From Sphingomonas chungangi (GTDB lineage: Bacteria > Pseudomonadota > Alphaproteobacteria > Sphingomonadales > Sphingomonadaceae): a stretch of DNA of 64,000 nt. Positions 1 through 11,769 of this stretch are shown here, one piece after another; position 1 is the stretch's first letter; every line of letters begins with the position of its first letter. Both the position numbers and the translations under genes were made by a program. The notes beneath the pieces were generated by a model. It was not told where the DNA came from, did not search any database, and saw only the letters and a list, made by a program, of their open reading frames with translations. The stretch covers positions 62,001-126,000 of the forward strand of contig NZ_JACEIB010000006.1 in NCBI RefSeq assembly GCF_013778325.1, given 5' to 3'.

Positions 1-1
1 T

Positions 2-445
2 CTATGGGTGCCGAACGCGCTGCTGCCCGATGGCCTGCAGGTGATGAAGGCATGGGGGTTCGAATACAAATCGAACCTCGTCTGGCACAAGATACGCAAG
101 GACGGCGGATCGGACGGGCGCGGCGTCGGCTTTTACTTCCGCAACGTGACCGAGCTATGCCTGTTCGGCGTGCGTGGCAAGAATGCACGCACGCTGGCAC
201 CTGGGCGCCGGCAGGTGAACCTACTCGGCACCCGCAAGCGTGAGCACAGCCGCAAGCCTGACGAGTTCTATGACATCATCGAAGCCTGCTCGCCTAAGTC
301 GCGGCTAGAGATGTTTGCGCGCGGTACGCGCAAGGGCTGGGATACGTGGGGCAACCAGGCCGAGGAATATGAAATCGGCTGGGATACCTACGCCCATAAC
401 TCACGTCGGGATGGCGAGGTGGTTTGGGTTGAAGCGGCCGAGTAA
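2..445 (+). CDS. MT-A70 family adenine methyltransferase, 3' part
   Basis: C-terminal part of an MT-A70-type N6-adenine methyltransferase; the reading frame is open at the left window edge, so the catalytic DPPW motif lies outside. The visible part starts with LWVPNALLPDGLQVMKAWGF and continues through a conserved VWHK segment and a C-terminal KPDEFYDIIE / LEMFARGTRKGW block typical of the family (the KP-E/D-F and ELFAR-type motifs). Such proteins in bacteria are mostly carried by phages and islands and methylate adenine in DNA. It is followed by an AT-richer orphan, which fits an accessory patch. The family call is made from recognised motifs; target and activity are inferred. Confidence 0.8.
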   Translation, partial: LWVPNALLPDGLQVMKAWGFEYKSNLVWHKIRKDGGSDGRGVGFYFRNVTELCLFGVRGKNARTLAPGRRQVNLLGTRKREHSRKPDEFYDIIEACSPKSRLEMFARGTRKGWDTWGNQAEEYEIGWDTYAHNSRRDGEVVWVEAAE

Positions 446-499
446 GGTTGTAGTTGATAATACTTAGGTCCTGCCCCATGTTGGAAGTGGGAGGGGCGT

Positions 500-982
500 A
501 TGATCGACTTTTCGATGGAAGTCTTGGCTGGGTTGACCGGAACGGGGATTATCGGGTCTACGAATTACCTCGGGAGAGGCCTGCTTTGGCCGCTGTTCAA
601 AACCCGAGTTCAGGACAATCCCAATTATTCAGGTCGTTGGATTGCTAGCCTCCCTGGGGCGAGTGGAGAGTCATTTCGGCTCTATCTTGCAATAAACCAC
701 TACGCTCCATACGTTCGGGGTGGGATGGAAATCGAAAAAACTAAAGACGGAAAAATTACCAGCACATCGAAGCTAAAGATCACGGGTTACATATGTGATA
801 ATCACATTTCTATTGCTTGTAGAACCAAGATCAAAGACCGAAGATCTATTAGTACTTTGTTCTTAAGGATATGCGATCAAAGTGTTTCTCTTAATGGACA
901 GTATTCTTTTAAGGCGTTGGATACGGGGGCTCTGGTTACCCGTGAGGTGAAGTTTGACCGAACGAAAGAGAGAACGGGATAA
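500..982 (+). CDS. Hypothetical protein, AT-rich orphan
   Basis: Unrecognised 160-residue protein. It starts at an ATG preceded by a good ribosome-binding site (GGGAGGGG). The first 35 residues hold a weakly hydrophobic stretch ending in PLFKTR, followed by a domain of alternating hydrophobic residues that looks rich in beta strands (around GRWIAS, FRLYLAIN, LKITGYI, FLRICD). Base composition is clearly lower in GC and codon choice differs from the flanking chromosomal genes, which with the adjacent MT-A70 gene suggests horizontal acquisition. A short membrane anchor plus beta-rich domain is also seen in some defence effectors, but no signature supports that here. Confidence 0.6.
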   Translation: MIDFSMEVLAGLTGTGIIGSTNYLGRGLLWPLFKTRVQDNPNYSGRWIASLPGASGESFRLYLAINHYAPYVRGGMEIEKTKDGKITSTSKLKITGYICDNHISIACRTKIKDRRSISTLFLRICDQSVSLNGQYSFKALDTGALVTREVKFDRTKERTG

Positions 983-1009
983 GCGACAAGTGCCATAATA
1001 ATTGGAAGA

Positions 1010-4045
<3,036 letters not shown>

Positions 4046-4051
4046 CAGAGT

Positions 4052-4066
4052 GTTCTACATCCGTTC
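4052..4066 (-). promoter_or_regulatory. LexA (SOS) box upstream of uvrA
   Basis: The sequence GTTC TACATCC GTTC matches the alphaproteobacterial SOS box GTTC-N7-GTTC exactly. It lies 7-21 bp upstream of the uvrA start codon, so it overlaps where a ribosome-binding site would be, and transcription probably begins close to or at the ATG. The motif is seen directly; LexA binding is inferred from the known consensus. Confidence 0.85.
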
Positions 4067-4175
4067 CGGAGGAGTCGCCAGCCCCGAAATGGGATCGGCA
4101 TCGGCGGGGCCCAGGCCGAAAGGGATATGGGCAGGCATTCCGGAGAGTCCAAGAGGGCGCGTGTGATCGATCGTG

Positions 4176-4556
4176 TCAGCCGGTCCGCGCGTCGAAATCG
4201 GCGCGGTGGCCCTCGATCCGTTCGAGATGGGCGCCCGCCCATAAGCCGAGCGCGTGCACCGGCTCGGACAGCGAGCGGCCGAGATCGGTCAGCGCATATT
4301 CCACCTGCGGCGGCAGCGTCGGATAGACGGTGCGGTTCACCATGCCGTCGCGCTCCAGCGCGCGCAGCGTGCGCGTCAGCATCTGCTGGCTGATGCCGCC
4401 GATCGTGCGCTTGATGTCGTTGAAGCGGCGCGGACCCTCGCGCAGCACCATCACGATCATAACCGTCCACTTGTCGCCGACGAGCGAGAGCACGGAGCTC
4501 AGCTTGCGGCACTGGTCGCTGATCTGGTGCGGCGGGGGCGGGGCAGGCATATCCAT
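4176..4556 (-). CDS. HxlR-family transcriptional regulator
   Basis: Winged-helix regulator of the HxlR (MarR-like) family, 126 residues, which is the family's normal length. The segment VLSLVGDKWTVMIVMVLREG is the family's signature helix, followed by RFNDIKRTIGGISQQMLTRTL (recognition helix region) and the wing NRTVYPTLPPQVEYALT. The first cysteine (in ISDQCRKL) is in the position often conserved in redox- or electrophile-sensing members. It is divergent from the azoreductase gene with 89 bp between the starts, an arrangement in which the regulator usually represses the reductase gene and itself. Confidence 0.93.
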   Translation of the reverse strand: MDMPAPPPPHQISDQCRKLSSVLSLVGDKWTVMIVMVLREGPRRFNDIKRTIGGISQQMLTRTLRALERDGMVNRTVYPTLPPQVEYALTDLGRSLSEPVHALGLWAGAHLERIEGHRADFDARTG

Positions 4557-4645
4557 GTGACCTGGTCCTAAAAATATGCGTTCTTGGCGCGTCCGATGCC
4601 GTCACATAACTGGCCCTGGTCAATTTTCCAGACCGGAGACCCTCT
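4557..4645. promoter_or_regulatory. Divergent promoter region hxlR-type regulator / azoR
   Basis: The 89-bp region between two divergent starts must hold both promoters. It contains an AT-rich patch (CCTAAAAATATGCG, 4567-4580) and two direct copies of CCTGGTC at 4561-4567 and 4615-4621, which could be regulator half-sites. Binding is inferred only from the arrangement. Confidence 0.4.
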
Positions 4646-5227
4646 GTGAAGCTTCTGCATCTCGATTCCAGCATCCTCGGCGACAATTCGGCGAGCCGCA
4701 CCATCTCCGCCGCGATCGTCGAGCGGCTGACAACGGCCGATCCGGCGATTGAGGTCGAATATCGCGATCTCGTCGCCGATCCGGTGGACCATCTGACGAT
4801 CGGCAGCTTCATGGCGCTGGCCGAGGGCGAGGAGCTGAAGCAGTTCCTCGCCGCCGACATCGTCGTGATCGGTGCCGGCTTCTACAATTTCACCATCCCG
4901 AGCCAGCTCAAGGCATGGGTCGATCGCATCACCGTGAAGGGCCACACCTTCAGCTATGGCGAGAGCGGGCCGGTCGGCCTCGCGACCGGCAAGCGGGTGA
5001 TCGTCGCGCTCGCTCGCGGCGGCATCTACAGCGCCGACAGCCCGCGCGCCGGCTTCGAGCATGCCGAGACGCTGCTGCGGAATGTGTTCGGTCTGACTGG
5101 CTGCGACGTCGAGTTCGTCGTCGCCGAGGGTATCGCGATGGGCGACGAGGCCCGCCGCGTGGCGATCGAGGGTGCCGTGGCGCAGGCGAAGCGGATTGCG
5201 CCGGCGGCGGTCGGCGTGGCGGCCTGA
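4646..5227 (+). CDS. azoR: FMN-dependent NADH-azoreductase
   Basis: Flavodoxin-fold quinone/azo reductase of the AzoR (AcpD) family, 193 residues. It would use FMN and NADH to reduce quinones and azo compounds in the cytoplasm. The N-terminal LHLDSSILGDNSASRT is the FMN phosphate-binding loop; PMYNF is represented here by GAGFYNFTIPSQLKAW, with the family's KAWVDRITVKGHTF following. The start is GTG with a GGAG ribosome-binding site seven bases upstream. The divergent HxlR-type gene is the likely regulator, probably responding to electrophiles or quinones. Confidence 0.95.
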   Translation: MKLLHLDSSILGDNSASRTISAAIVERLTTADPAIEVEYRDLVADPVDHLTIGSFMALAEGEELKQFLAADIVVIGAGFYNFTIPSQLKAWVDRITVKGHTFSYGESGPVGLATGKRVIVALARGGIYSADSPRAGFEHAETLLRNVFGLTGCDVEFVVAEGIAMGDEARRVAIEGAVAQAKRIAPAAVGVAA

Positions 5228-5393
5228 TCGCTTTCGTTGCTGGAGGGCGTTCAGGCCGGGTGTGGGCGCCTGTTCCTTTTTTCTCGGCTCTGGATCAGCT
5301 TCCCACCTCTGTCGTTGCCGTAATGGAGAGATCTCCGCTTAGGGCAGAATCCCATTTTCCCTAGCCTCCCGCCATTCACGGCGGGGGTGTCGG

Positions 5394-7004
5394 GTGGGCA
5401 ACAGGCTATATTACGGCGATAATCTGGATATTCTTCGCGAGCATGTCCGCGACGAGAGCGTCGATCTCGTCTATCTGGACCCGCCGTTCAATTCCAACAC
5501 CGGTTACAATCTCTTGTTCGCCTCGGCGGCATCCAGCCGCGTGGAGGCCAGCATCGAGGCGTTCGATGATACCTGGACGTGGGGCGAAGCCTCCCGGAAC
5601 GCATTGTTGGACATAGACGGCGGCACCAACCGGCAGCTGCAGGTGATGATGCGCGCGATGCACGACGCGCTCGGCGACAGCCCGCTGATGGCCTATCTGG
5701 CGATGATGGCGGTGCGGCTGGTCGAGCTGCATCGCGTGCTGAAGGAGACGGGATCGCTCTATCTCCACTGCGATCCGACCGCGAGCCATTATCTCAAGCT
5801 GGTGCTGGATGCGGTTTTCGGGGCCGATCGCTTCGTGAACGAGATTACGTGGAAGCGGTCCTATGCGCATAGCGACTCGAAACAGGGCGCAAGGCACTTC
5901 GGTCGGCAGACCGATATCATCTTCTTCTATTCGAAAACTGCCGATCGCACCTGGAATCCTTTGTTTACTTCCTACGATCAGAAATATCTGGATCGAGACT
6001 ATCGTCGTATCGATCCCGATGGCCGACGGTTCAGGCTCGATAATATCCAGGGGCCGGGCGGGGCAGATAAAGGCAATCCCTTTTACGAGGTAATGGGAGT
6101 CTCGCGCCATTGGCGCTACTCAAAGTTGCGTATGCAGGAACTGATCGATGCGGGACGCATCATTCAGACAAGGCCGGGTTCGGTGCCTCAATATAAGCGT
6201 TATCTGGACGAGATGCCGGGAGTTCCGGTGCAGAATTTGTGGGATGATATCCCCGTCCTCAACAACCGCGACAAGGAACGCCTCGGCTACCCCACCCAGA
6301 AGCCGCGCGCGCTCCTCGAGCGCATCATCGCCGCCTCGTCCAATCCCGGCGACGTGGTGCTCGATCCCTTCTGCGGGTGCGGGACGGCGGTCGATGCCGC
6401 GCAGAAGCTCGGGCGGCGGTGGATCGGGATAGACGTCACCCACATCGCGATCGGGATGATCGAGAACCGGATGCGGGAGGGGTATCCCGGCATCCAGTTC
6501 GAAACCATCGGCGTGCCGCGCGATCTCGCCTCGGCCGAGCGGCTCGCCGCCGACGATCCGCACCAGTTCCAGCAATGGGTGAGCTGGCAGGTCGGTGGCT
6601 ATCCGCGCGACAAGAAGGGCGGGGACAGGGGCATCGACGGCTGGTTCAACTATCTCTCGGGTGGCGGGAAGGTCGAGAGCGGCGTGATTTCCGTCAAGGC
6701 GGGCGACATCGTCAATCCGAACATGGTGCGCGATCTCGGGCGCGTGATGGAGCGCGACAAGTTCCGCTTCGGGTTGTTCGTCATGAAGTCGCTGCCGACC
6801 CGGGGGATGCGCGAGGAGGCCGCGTCGCATCCGACGATCGAGACCGAGTTCGGCCGCTTCCCGGCGCTCCAGATCGTCACCTTGGCCGAGCTGATGCACG
6901 GCCAGCGACCCAGGCTGCCGCCGCTGATCAGCCCTGTGAAGAGAGCGGCGCGGGTGGAGACGCGGACATCGCACCAGCCGGGATCGCAGGGGAACCTGCT
7001 CTAG
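5394..7004 (+). CDS. DNA methyltransferase fused to a C-terminal PD-(D/E)xK-like domain
   Basis: 536-residue DNA amino-methyltransferase. Motif IV (YLDPPFNSN, near residue 30) precedes motif I (DPFCGCGTA, near residue 324), the beta-class order, so it methylates adenine N6 or cytosine N4. After the methyltransferase fold comes about 130 residues with [12 protein letters not shown] near residue 405 and VISVKAG near residue 431, resembling the Mrr-like nuclease core in which an Asp is followed by a beta strand ending in x-x-K. The acidic or Gln residue before VK is Ser here, so nuclease activity is uncertain. The start is GTG. The 3' end overlaps the convergent glycosyltransferase by 77 bp. No separate restriction gene is adjacent. 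Confidence 0.88.
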   Translation: MGNRLYYGDNLDILREHVRDESVDLVYLDPPFNSNTGYNLLFASAASSRVEASIEAFDDTWTWGEASRNALLDIDGGTNRQLQVMMRAMHDALGDSPLMAYLAMMAVRLVELHRVLKETGSLYLHCDPTASHYLKLVLDAVFGADRFVNEITWKRSYAHSDSKQGARHFGRQTDIIFFYSKTADRTWNPLFTSYDQKYLDRDYRRIDPDGRRFRLDNIQGPGGADKGNPFYEVMGVSRHWRYSKLRMQELIDAGRIIQTRPGSVPQYKRYLDEMPGVPVQNLWDDIPVLNNRDKERLGYPTQKPRALLERIIAASSNPGDVVLDPFCGCGTAVDAAQKLGRRWIGIDVTHIAIGMIENRMREGYPGIQFETIGVPRDLASAERLAADDPHQFQQWVSWQVGGYPRDKKGGDRGIDGWFNYLSGGGKVESGVISVKAGDIVNPNMVRDLGRVMERDKFRFGLFVMKSLPTRGMREEAASHPTIETEFGRFPALQIVTLAELMHGQRPRLPPLISPVKRAARVETRTSHQPGSQGNLL

Positions 7005-8094
7005 CGCCCGCCAGCGCATCGAACAGCGCCAGATAGAGCTCCGCCTTGCCCTCCGCCGTGAAGCGCGCGGCGCCCTCCGCCAGCAATGCGGGATCAGGCG
7101 GGGCGTCGAGCGTCGCGATCATCGCGCGAGCCATCGCCGCCGGATCGCGGACCGGCACCAGCGGGCCGAGGCGGCCGTCCTGCAGCGTCTCGCGGGCACC
7201 GCCGGGGCAATCGGTCGCGACCACCGGGCAGCCGGCGGCGAGCGCCTCGATCGGCACCGCCTGCATCCCCTCCCAGAGCGACGAGGAGACCAGCAGATCG
7301 GCGTGCAGCAGCCGATCGGCGACATCGCGCACCTCGCCGGGCATCTCCACGTCGCGCGCGATGCCGAGCCGTGTGGCAAGCGCCCGCAGGCGCCGGCGCT
7401 CCGGACCTTCGCCGAGCAGGTGCAGGCGTGCCGGGCGATCGGCCCGCACCAGCGCGAAGGCACGCAGCAGGGTGGTGAAGTCCTTCTGCGCCGTCAGCCG
7501 GCCGACGCCGAGGACCAGCGGCATGTTCGCGCACGGGCCGCGCGGCGCGGCGCGGATGCGGTCGACCACCGGGTTGGGGATCGTCTCGATCCGTGCCGGG
7601 CGGCGGCCGAGCAGGCGGCGCAGCGCGTCGGCACCATCGTCCGACAGCGCGACGATCGCGTCGGCCTGCGCGTAGAGGCGCGCCGTGCGGCGCAGCTTGA
7701 ACGGCTCGGCGAGGCGCTTCGGCAGGTTCCAGCGCGGCAGCTTGCGATACGGATGGCGGCTGGCGCGCAACACCAGCGGGACCGAGGTGTCGCGCGCCGC
7801 AGCCACGGCGGCGCGGTGCGTGTCGGTGACGCAGGACATCAGCACCGCCGGCCGCGCCTGCTCGCAATAAGCGGCGAGACCGCCCGCCTCGATCGGCGCC
7901 ACCCGCACCGCCGGGGACAGTATGGCGCGCATCGGTCCATCGGCCTCGTAGCTCACCAACTCGACCGTGCGGCCCAGCTCGGCGAAGCGGTTGGCAAGGC
8001 TCGCGACGCGGCGCTGCGCCCCGCCGCCGCTCAGGATGTTGACGAGAAGCGCGATCGGCCGATCCGAGGCCGGAATCTCGTCGCCGCGCCACAT
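6928..8094 (-). CDS. GT4-family glycosyltransferase
   Basis: Cytoplasmic or membrane-associated retaining glycosyltransferase of the GT4 fold, 388 residues from the chosen start. The N-terminal [20 protein letters not shown] is the acceptor-side glycine-rich motif; [12 protein letters not shown] starts the donor-binding half, and the E-x7-E motif is [18 protein letters not shown]. An in-frame ORF extends to 8220, but that would run into the divergent flippase; the ATG at 8094 gives the normal family N-terminus. It starts 46 bp from the flippase start and its 3' end overlaps the methyltransferase gene. It probably adds a sugar to a lipid-linked surface glycan. Confidence 0.9.
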   Translation of the reverse strand: MWRGDEIPASDRPIALLVNILSGGGAQRRVASLANRFAELGRTVELVSYEADGPMRAILSPAVRVAPIEAGGLAAYCEQARPAVLMSCVTDTHRAAVAAARDTSVPLVLRASRHPYRKLPRWNLPKRLAEPFKLRRTARLYAQADAIVALSDDGADALRRLLGRRPARIETIPNPVVDRIRAAPRGPCANMPLVLGVGRLTAQKDFTTLLRAFALVRADRPARLHLLGEGPERRRLRALATRLGIARDVEMPGEVRDVADRLLHADLLVSSSLWEGMQAVPIEALAAGCPVVATDCPGGARETLQDGRLGPLVPVRDPAAMARAMIATLDAPPDPALLAEGAARFTAEGKAELYLALFDALAGARAGSPAIPAGAMSASPPAPLSSQG

Positions 8095-8140
8095 CACCGT
8101 AACATCCTGCCTGCAATCCCGTGACGATCGGAAGGCACGA

Positions 8141-9481
8141 ATGGCACGCTTTGATGACAGTGCGGCGAAGGGGGCGGGCGGCGAGGCCGCGACCGCCGGG
8201 CTGCGCCGCGTCGGCGTCAACGCCGGCTGGCTGCTCGGCGCGCGCGGCTTCCAGGCGGTGCTGTCGATCGCCTATCTCGCCATGGCGACGCGCACGCTCG
8301 GCCTCGCGGATTTCGGCCGCTTCACTTTGATCGTCGCGATCGGACAGGGGATTTCGGCGGTGGTCGGCTTCCAGACCTGGCAATTCGTGGTGCGCTACGG
8401 CACCCGCGCGCAGGTGGAGGGGGATGCGCCGGGCGTCGACCGGATCATCGCATTCGCCGCCTTGCTCGATCTGGCGGCAGCGCTGGTGGGGAGCCTGCTG
8501 GCGCTGTTCGCGATCTGGCTGCTCGGGCCGGCGCTCAAGGTGCCGCGCGATCTCTACGGCGCGGCGTTCGGCTTCTGCTTCGCCATCCTGATCGCGGTGC
8601 GGTCGACCCCGATCGGGGTGCTCAGGCTCGACCAGCGCTTCCGCGATGCGGCGCTGGCGGATTCGGTGTCGCCCGCCGTGCGCGCGGCGGGAGCGGCGCT
8701 GGCGGCGGTGCTGTTGCCGTCGGTGACAGGCTTCCTGCTGGCATGGGCGGTGGCCGAGCTGGCGACGGCGGCGGCTTACTGGTGGGCGGCGCTGCGCAAG
8801 CGGGGGCTGGCGCTCGCCCCGGCGGGCCTGAGACGGCTGGCGCGCGAGGAGCCGTCGCTGTGGCGCTTCGTGTTCCTCACCAACCTCTCCTCGACGCTGA
8901 CGCTGACCGCCAAGCAATTCACCCTGATCGTGGTCGGCGCGTTCGGCGGGCCGGCGGCGGCGGGCATGTTCCGGGTCGCGGCGCAGCTCGCGCAGGCGAT
9001 GGTGAAGGCGACCCAGACCTTCTCGCGCGCCGCTTATGCCGAGCTGGTGCTGGCGATCACGACCGGATCGGATCGTGCCCTGCTGGCGCGGCTGACCCTG
9101 ATCGCGGGCGCGGTGGCGGTGGCGATGGTGGGGGTGGCGGCCTTGTTCGGCGAACCGCTGCTGCGGCTGATCGCGACGCGGCAATTCTCCGGCGCCTACT
9201 GGCCGATCGTGATCCTGGTGGGTGCGGCGGGGCTCGACCTGCTGGGCTTCGCCTTCGAGCCGGCGATGACCGCGCGGGGGCAGGCGGGCGCCGCCTTCCG
9301 CCTGCGCGTGGTGGCGACGGGGGTGCAGGCCGGGCTGCTCTTCCTGCTGCTGCCGCCCTTCGGGACGATCGGGGGCGCCTGGGCGACCTTCTGCGGCAGC
9401 CTTGTAGCGGTGCTGCTGACCGGCTGGGGCGTGCTCAGGCCCGCGCCGCCCGAGCCCGCGCGCCGGCCGCAGCCTTTGTGA
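8141..9481 (+). CDS. Polysaccharide flippase (Wzx/MATE-like)
   Basis: Integral membrane protein of 446 residues with about a dozen hydrophobic segments, similar to oligosaccharide flippases that move lipid-linked glycan units across the inner membrane. The N-terminal GVNAGWLLGARGFQAVLSI and the segment RFVFLTNLSSTLTLT are typical of this superfamily. The ATG at 8141 follows GGAAGG and was preferred over upstream in-frame starts, which lie inside the divergent glycosyltransferase. The 3' end overlaps the next convergent glycosyltransferase by 47 bp. Together with its neighbours it forms a surface-glycan locus. Confidence 0.9.
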   Translation: MARFDDSAAKGAGGEAATAGLRRVGVNAGWLLGARGFQAVLSIAYLAMATRTLGLADFGRFTLIVAIGQGISAVVGFQTWQFVVRYGTRAQVEGDAPGVDRIIAFAALLDLAAALVGSLLALFAIWLLGPALKVPRDLYGAAFGFCFAILIAVRSTPIGVLRLDQRFRDAALADSVSPAVRAAGAALAAVLLPSVTGFLLAWAVAELATAAAYWWAALRKRGLALAPAGLRRLAREEPSLWRFVFLTNLSSTLTLTAKQFTLIVVGAFGGPAAAGMFRVAAQLAQAMVKATQTFSRAAYAELVLAITTGSDRALLARLTLIAGAVAVAMVGVAALFGEPLLRLIATRQFSGAYWPIVILVGAAGLDLLGFAFEPAMTARGQAGAAFRLRVVATGVQAGLLFLLLPPFGTIGGAWATFCGSLVAVLLTGWGVLRPAPPEPARRPQPL

Positions 9482-10547
9482 GCATCGCATGATAGGCGCG
9501 CATCATCACCGGGGCGTCATAGGCCTGCGCGCGGTCTCCGGGCATTACGGGATCGTCGATCTGGCGGAGCAGGGCAGCGGCGAAGGCTTGCGGGTTCTCC
9601 GCGTCGGCGATCAGCCCGTAACGGCCGTCGTCCAGCACGTCGGCGGCGTCGCCGGCGGTGCGGCTGGCGACGATCGGCGTGCCCGCCGCCATCGCCTCAA
9701 GCAAGGCGATCGACGAGCCCTCCCAGCGCGAGGCGAGCGCGAAGACGCGCGCGGCGCGCAGCCACGGATAGACATTGTCGGTGGTGCCGGCGAACAGGAC
9801 ATGCCCCGCGATGCCGCGCGCCTCGGCACGGGCGATCAGGGCGGCGCGATAGTCGTCGGTGCCGGCGCCGAGCACCACCAGCCGCACGGCGTGCGTCTTC
9901 CGCACCACCGCGACCGCATCGATCAGCGCCTCGAAATTCTTCTGCGGCTGGAGGCGGCCGATCGAGAGGATCACCGGCTCCGGCCCGGCCATCGCTGCCG
10001 GCACCGTCCCGTCCGCCTGCGGAACGGTGACGAGATCGATCCCATTGGGGATCAGAACTGCCTTGCCGCTCGCGATGTGCGGCGCAAACACGCCGCTGCG
10101 CGCGAGGTTGGCGCCGACCACGATCGCGCCGCCCGATCCGCGCACCAGCAGCCCGCTCCAGAAACGGCGCCAGCGATTACGCCACGGCTGGCCTTCGCGC
10201 TCCATCGCGTTGCTGAACACGTACACGACGGGCACACCGAGCCCGCGCGTCGCCGCCCACAGGCTGAAATGGCCGAAATTGCCGCCGGAGAGGATCACGC
10301 CGGGGCGCAGCTCGCGCAGCGTCCGGCGCAGGGGCGGGACGGCGCCCAGACGGGGAACCTTGCCCTTCGGCCGCTCCGCCGCCGCCACGAAGCCGGCCGG
10401 CGCCACGTCCGCCGCGCCGAAGATGCCCGAGGCGTAGCCCGCCACCAGCATCGCCTCGTCGGTCTCCTCGAACGCCCGCGCCATCGCGATCATCGTGCGC
10501 ACGACGCCGCTGGCGCGCATGTCCTGGACGTAGATGGCTATTCTCAT
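9435..10547 (-). CDS. GT4-family glycosyltransferase
   Basis: Second GT4 glycosyltransferase of the locus, 370 residues. MRIAIYVQDMRASGVVRTM is the N-terminal acceptor-domain motif, LSIGRLQPQKNFEALIDA opens the donor-binding domain, and the E-x7-E motif reads EGSSIALLEAMAAGTPIV. The best resemblance is to capsule and exopolysaccharide transferases. Its start lies only 23 bp from the divergent ATP-grasp gene, so each promoter must reach into the other's coding sequence. The 3' end overlaps the flippase gene. Confidence 0.92.
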   Translation of the reverse strand: MRIAIYVQDMRASGVVRTMIAMARAFEETDEAMLVAGYASGIFGAADVAPAGFVAAAERPKGKVPRLGAVPPLRRTLRELRPGVILSGGNFGHFSLWAATRGLGVPVVYVFSNAMEREGQPWRNRWRRFWSGLLVRGSGGAIVVGANLARSGVFAPHIASGKAVLIPNGIDLVTVPQADGTVPAAMAGPEPVILSIGRLQPQKNFEALIDAVAVVRKTHAVRLVVLGAGTDDYRAALIARAEARGIAGHVLFAGTTDNVYPWLRAARVFALASRWEGSSIALLEAMAAGTPIVASRTAGDAADVLDDGRYGLIADAENPQAFAAALLRQIDDPVMPGDRAQAYDAPVMMRAYHAMLTKAAAGARARAARA

Positions 10548-10570
10548 GATCGCCTGTCGGAGGATGCGCG

Positions 10571-11755
10571 ATGCTGTCCCTGACCGAGCTTTGGTATCGC
10601 GCGAAGAAACTCTATTCGATCTATCCCGGCATCGTCACGCCGGTCTCGGGTCGGTTCCTCGCCGATCATTATGACAGGCGCAAGCGCGGCCGGAGCCTGC
10701 CGCGCGCCGCGCTCGATGCGGCGGTGGGGGCGGCTTTCCTCGCCTGGGTGCCGCATCGGGCGCGCGCCGTGCAGCGCAGGTTCGGGCTGGATGATGCGTG
10801 GCAGGCGAAGGCGATCGCGATCGCCCGCGCGCGCTTTGCCGATCCCAACGATCTCGCGCTGTTCCGGATCGAGGATGCCTCGCAGCTCGATGCCTACATC
10901 CGCCGCTTCGAGGATGCCGGCCTCAACAAGCTGATCAACCCGAAGGGCTGGACGCCCGGCTGCGTGCTGGCCGACAAGATCCGCTTCTATGAGCGCTGCG
11001 CCGCGCATGGGTTGCGCCATCCGGCCGTCGTCGCGACGATCGAGCGCGGCCGGCTGCGGTTGCTCTCCCCGATTCCCCACGCCCCATTGCTGCTCAAGCC
11101 GGCGCGCGGCGAGGGCGGGCGCGGCGTCCGCTTCCTCGATCCTCCGCCCGAGGGTGCCGAGGGGTGGCTGCAGGAGGAATGCCGCGGCCTGCGCGGCGCC
11201 TGGCTGGTCCAGCACCGCATCGTGCCGCATCCGGCGCTGCGCGATATCGCGCTCGGTGCGCTGCCCACCGCGCGGATCACCACCATCGTCAACGAGCGCG
11301 ACGCGCCCGAGGTGGCGAATGCGGTGCTGCGCATCCCCTCCGATCCCGCCGCGCAGGTCGACAACATGAAGGCGGGCGGGCTGCTCTGCCCGATCGATCT
11401 CGAGGACGGCACGCTCGGCCTCGCCTGCAAGGGCTATGGCGGCGGCGATTACCCGACGCATCCCGTCACCGGCGCAACCATCCCCGGCCGCGCGCTGCCC
11501 GATTGGGATGCCGCCAGGGCGCTCGCCATCGATGCGCACGCCCGCGCCTTCCCGGATTACGCGCTGATCGGCTGGGACGTCGGCTTCGCGCCCGACGGGC
11601 CGATCCTGATCGAGGGCAACGGCAAGCCCGGCGTGCTGATGCCGCAGCGCGCGGGGCGTCGGGGGCTGGGCGGCCAACGCTACGGCGAGTTAATCCGCGC
11701 GCAACTCGCCCGCAAGACTGACACGCAGCCGCCACAAAAGCTTCGCCGAATTTAA
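10571..11755 (+). CDS. Sugar-transfer-associated ATP-grasp protein
   Basis: 394-residue member of the ATP-grasp group linked to polysaccharide genes (ATPgrasp_ST, related to alpha-L-glutamate ligases). LLKPARGEGGRGVRFL is the ATP-binding glycine-rich loop near residue 180; GWDVGFAPDGPILIEGNGKPG near residue 335 carries the acidic and Asn metal ligands. Such enzymes join a carboxylate to an amine using ATP; the substrate is unknown. It has a GGAGG ribosome-binding site. It starts a tight plus-strand run with a second ATP-grasp gene (14 bp gap) and a nucleotidyltransferase (overlap), implying one pathway. Confidence 0.88.
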   Translation: MLSLTELWYRAKKLYSIYPGIVTPVSGRFLADHYDRRKRGRSLPRAALDAAVGAAFLAWVPHRARAVQRRFGLDDAWQAKAIAIARARFADPNDLALFRIEDASQLDAYIRRFEDAGLNKLINPKGWTPGCVLADKIRFYERCAAHGLRHPAVVATIERGRLRLLSPIPHAPLLLKPARGEGGRGVRFLDPPPEGAEGWLQEECRGLRGAWLVQHRIVPHPALRDIALGALPTARITTIVNERDAPEVANAVLRIPSDPAAQVDNMKAGGLLCPIDLEDGTLGLACKGYGGGDYPTHPVTGATIPGRALPDWDAARALAIDAHARAFPDYALIGWDVGFAPDGPILIEGNGKPGVLMPQRAGRRGLGGQRYGELIRAQLARKTDTQPPQKLRRI

Positions 11756-11769
11756 TTAGACGTAGCCGC

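Noticed and set aside
4055-4138. 27-codon open frame ending ten bases before uvrA
   Set aside because: No ribosome-binding site, and its 3' end is the SOS box itself, so it would not be on the uvrA transcript if transcription starts near the ATG.
5371-5386. Hairpin CCCGCC-ATTCAC-GGCGGG as a terminator after azoR
   Set aside because: It has no T run and lies about 150 bases beyond azoR, only eight bases before the methyltransferase start; more likely chance or a leader structure.
7094-9490. 798-codon minus-strand frame over the flippase and glycosyltransferase
   Set aside because: Low-complexity shadow; both real genes have clear families and ribosome-binding sites.
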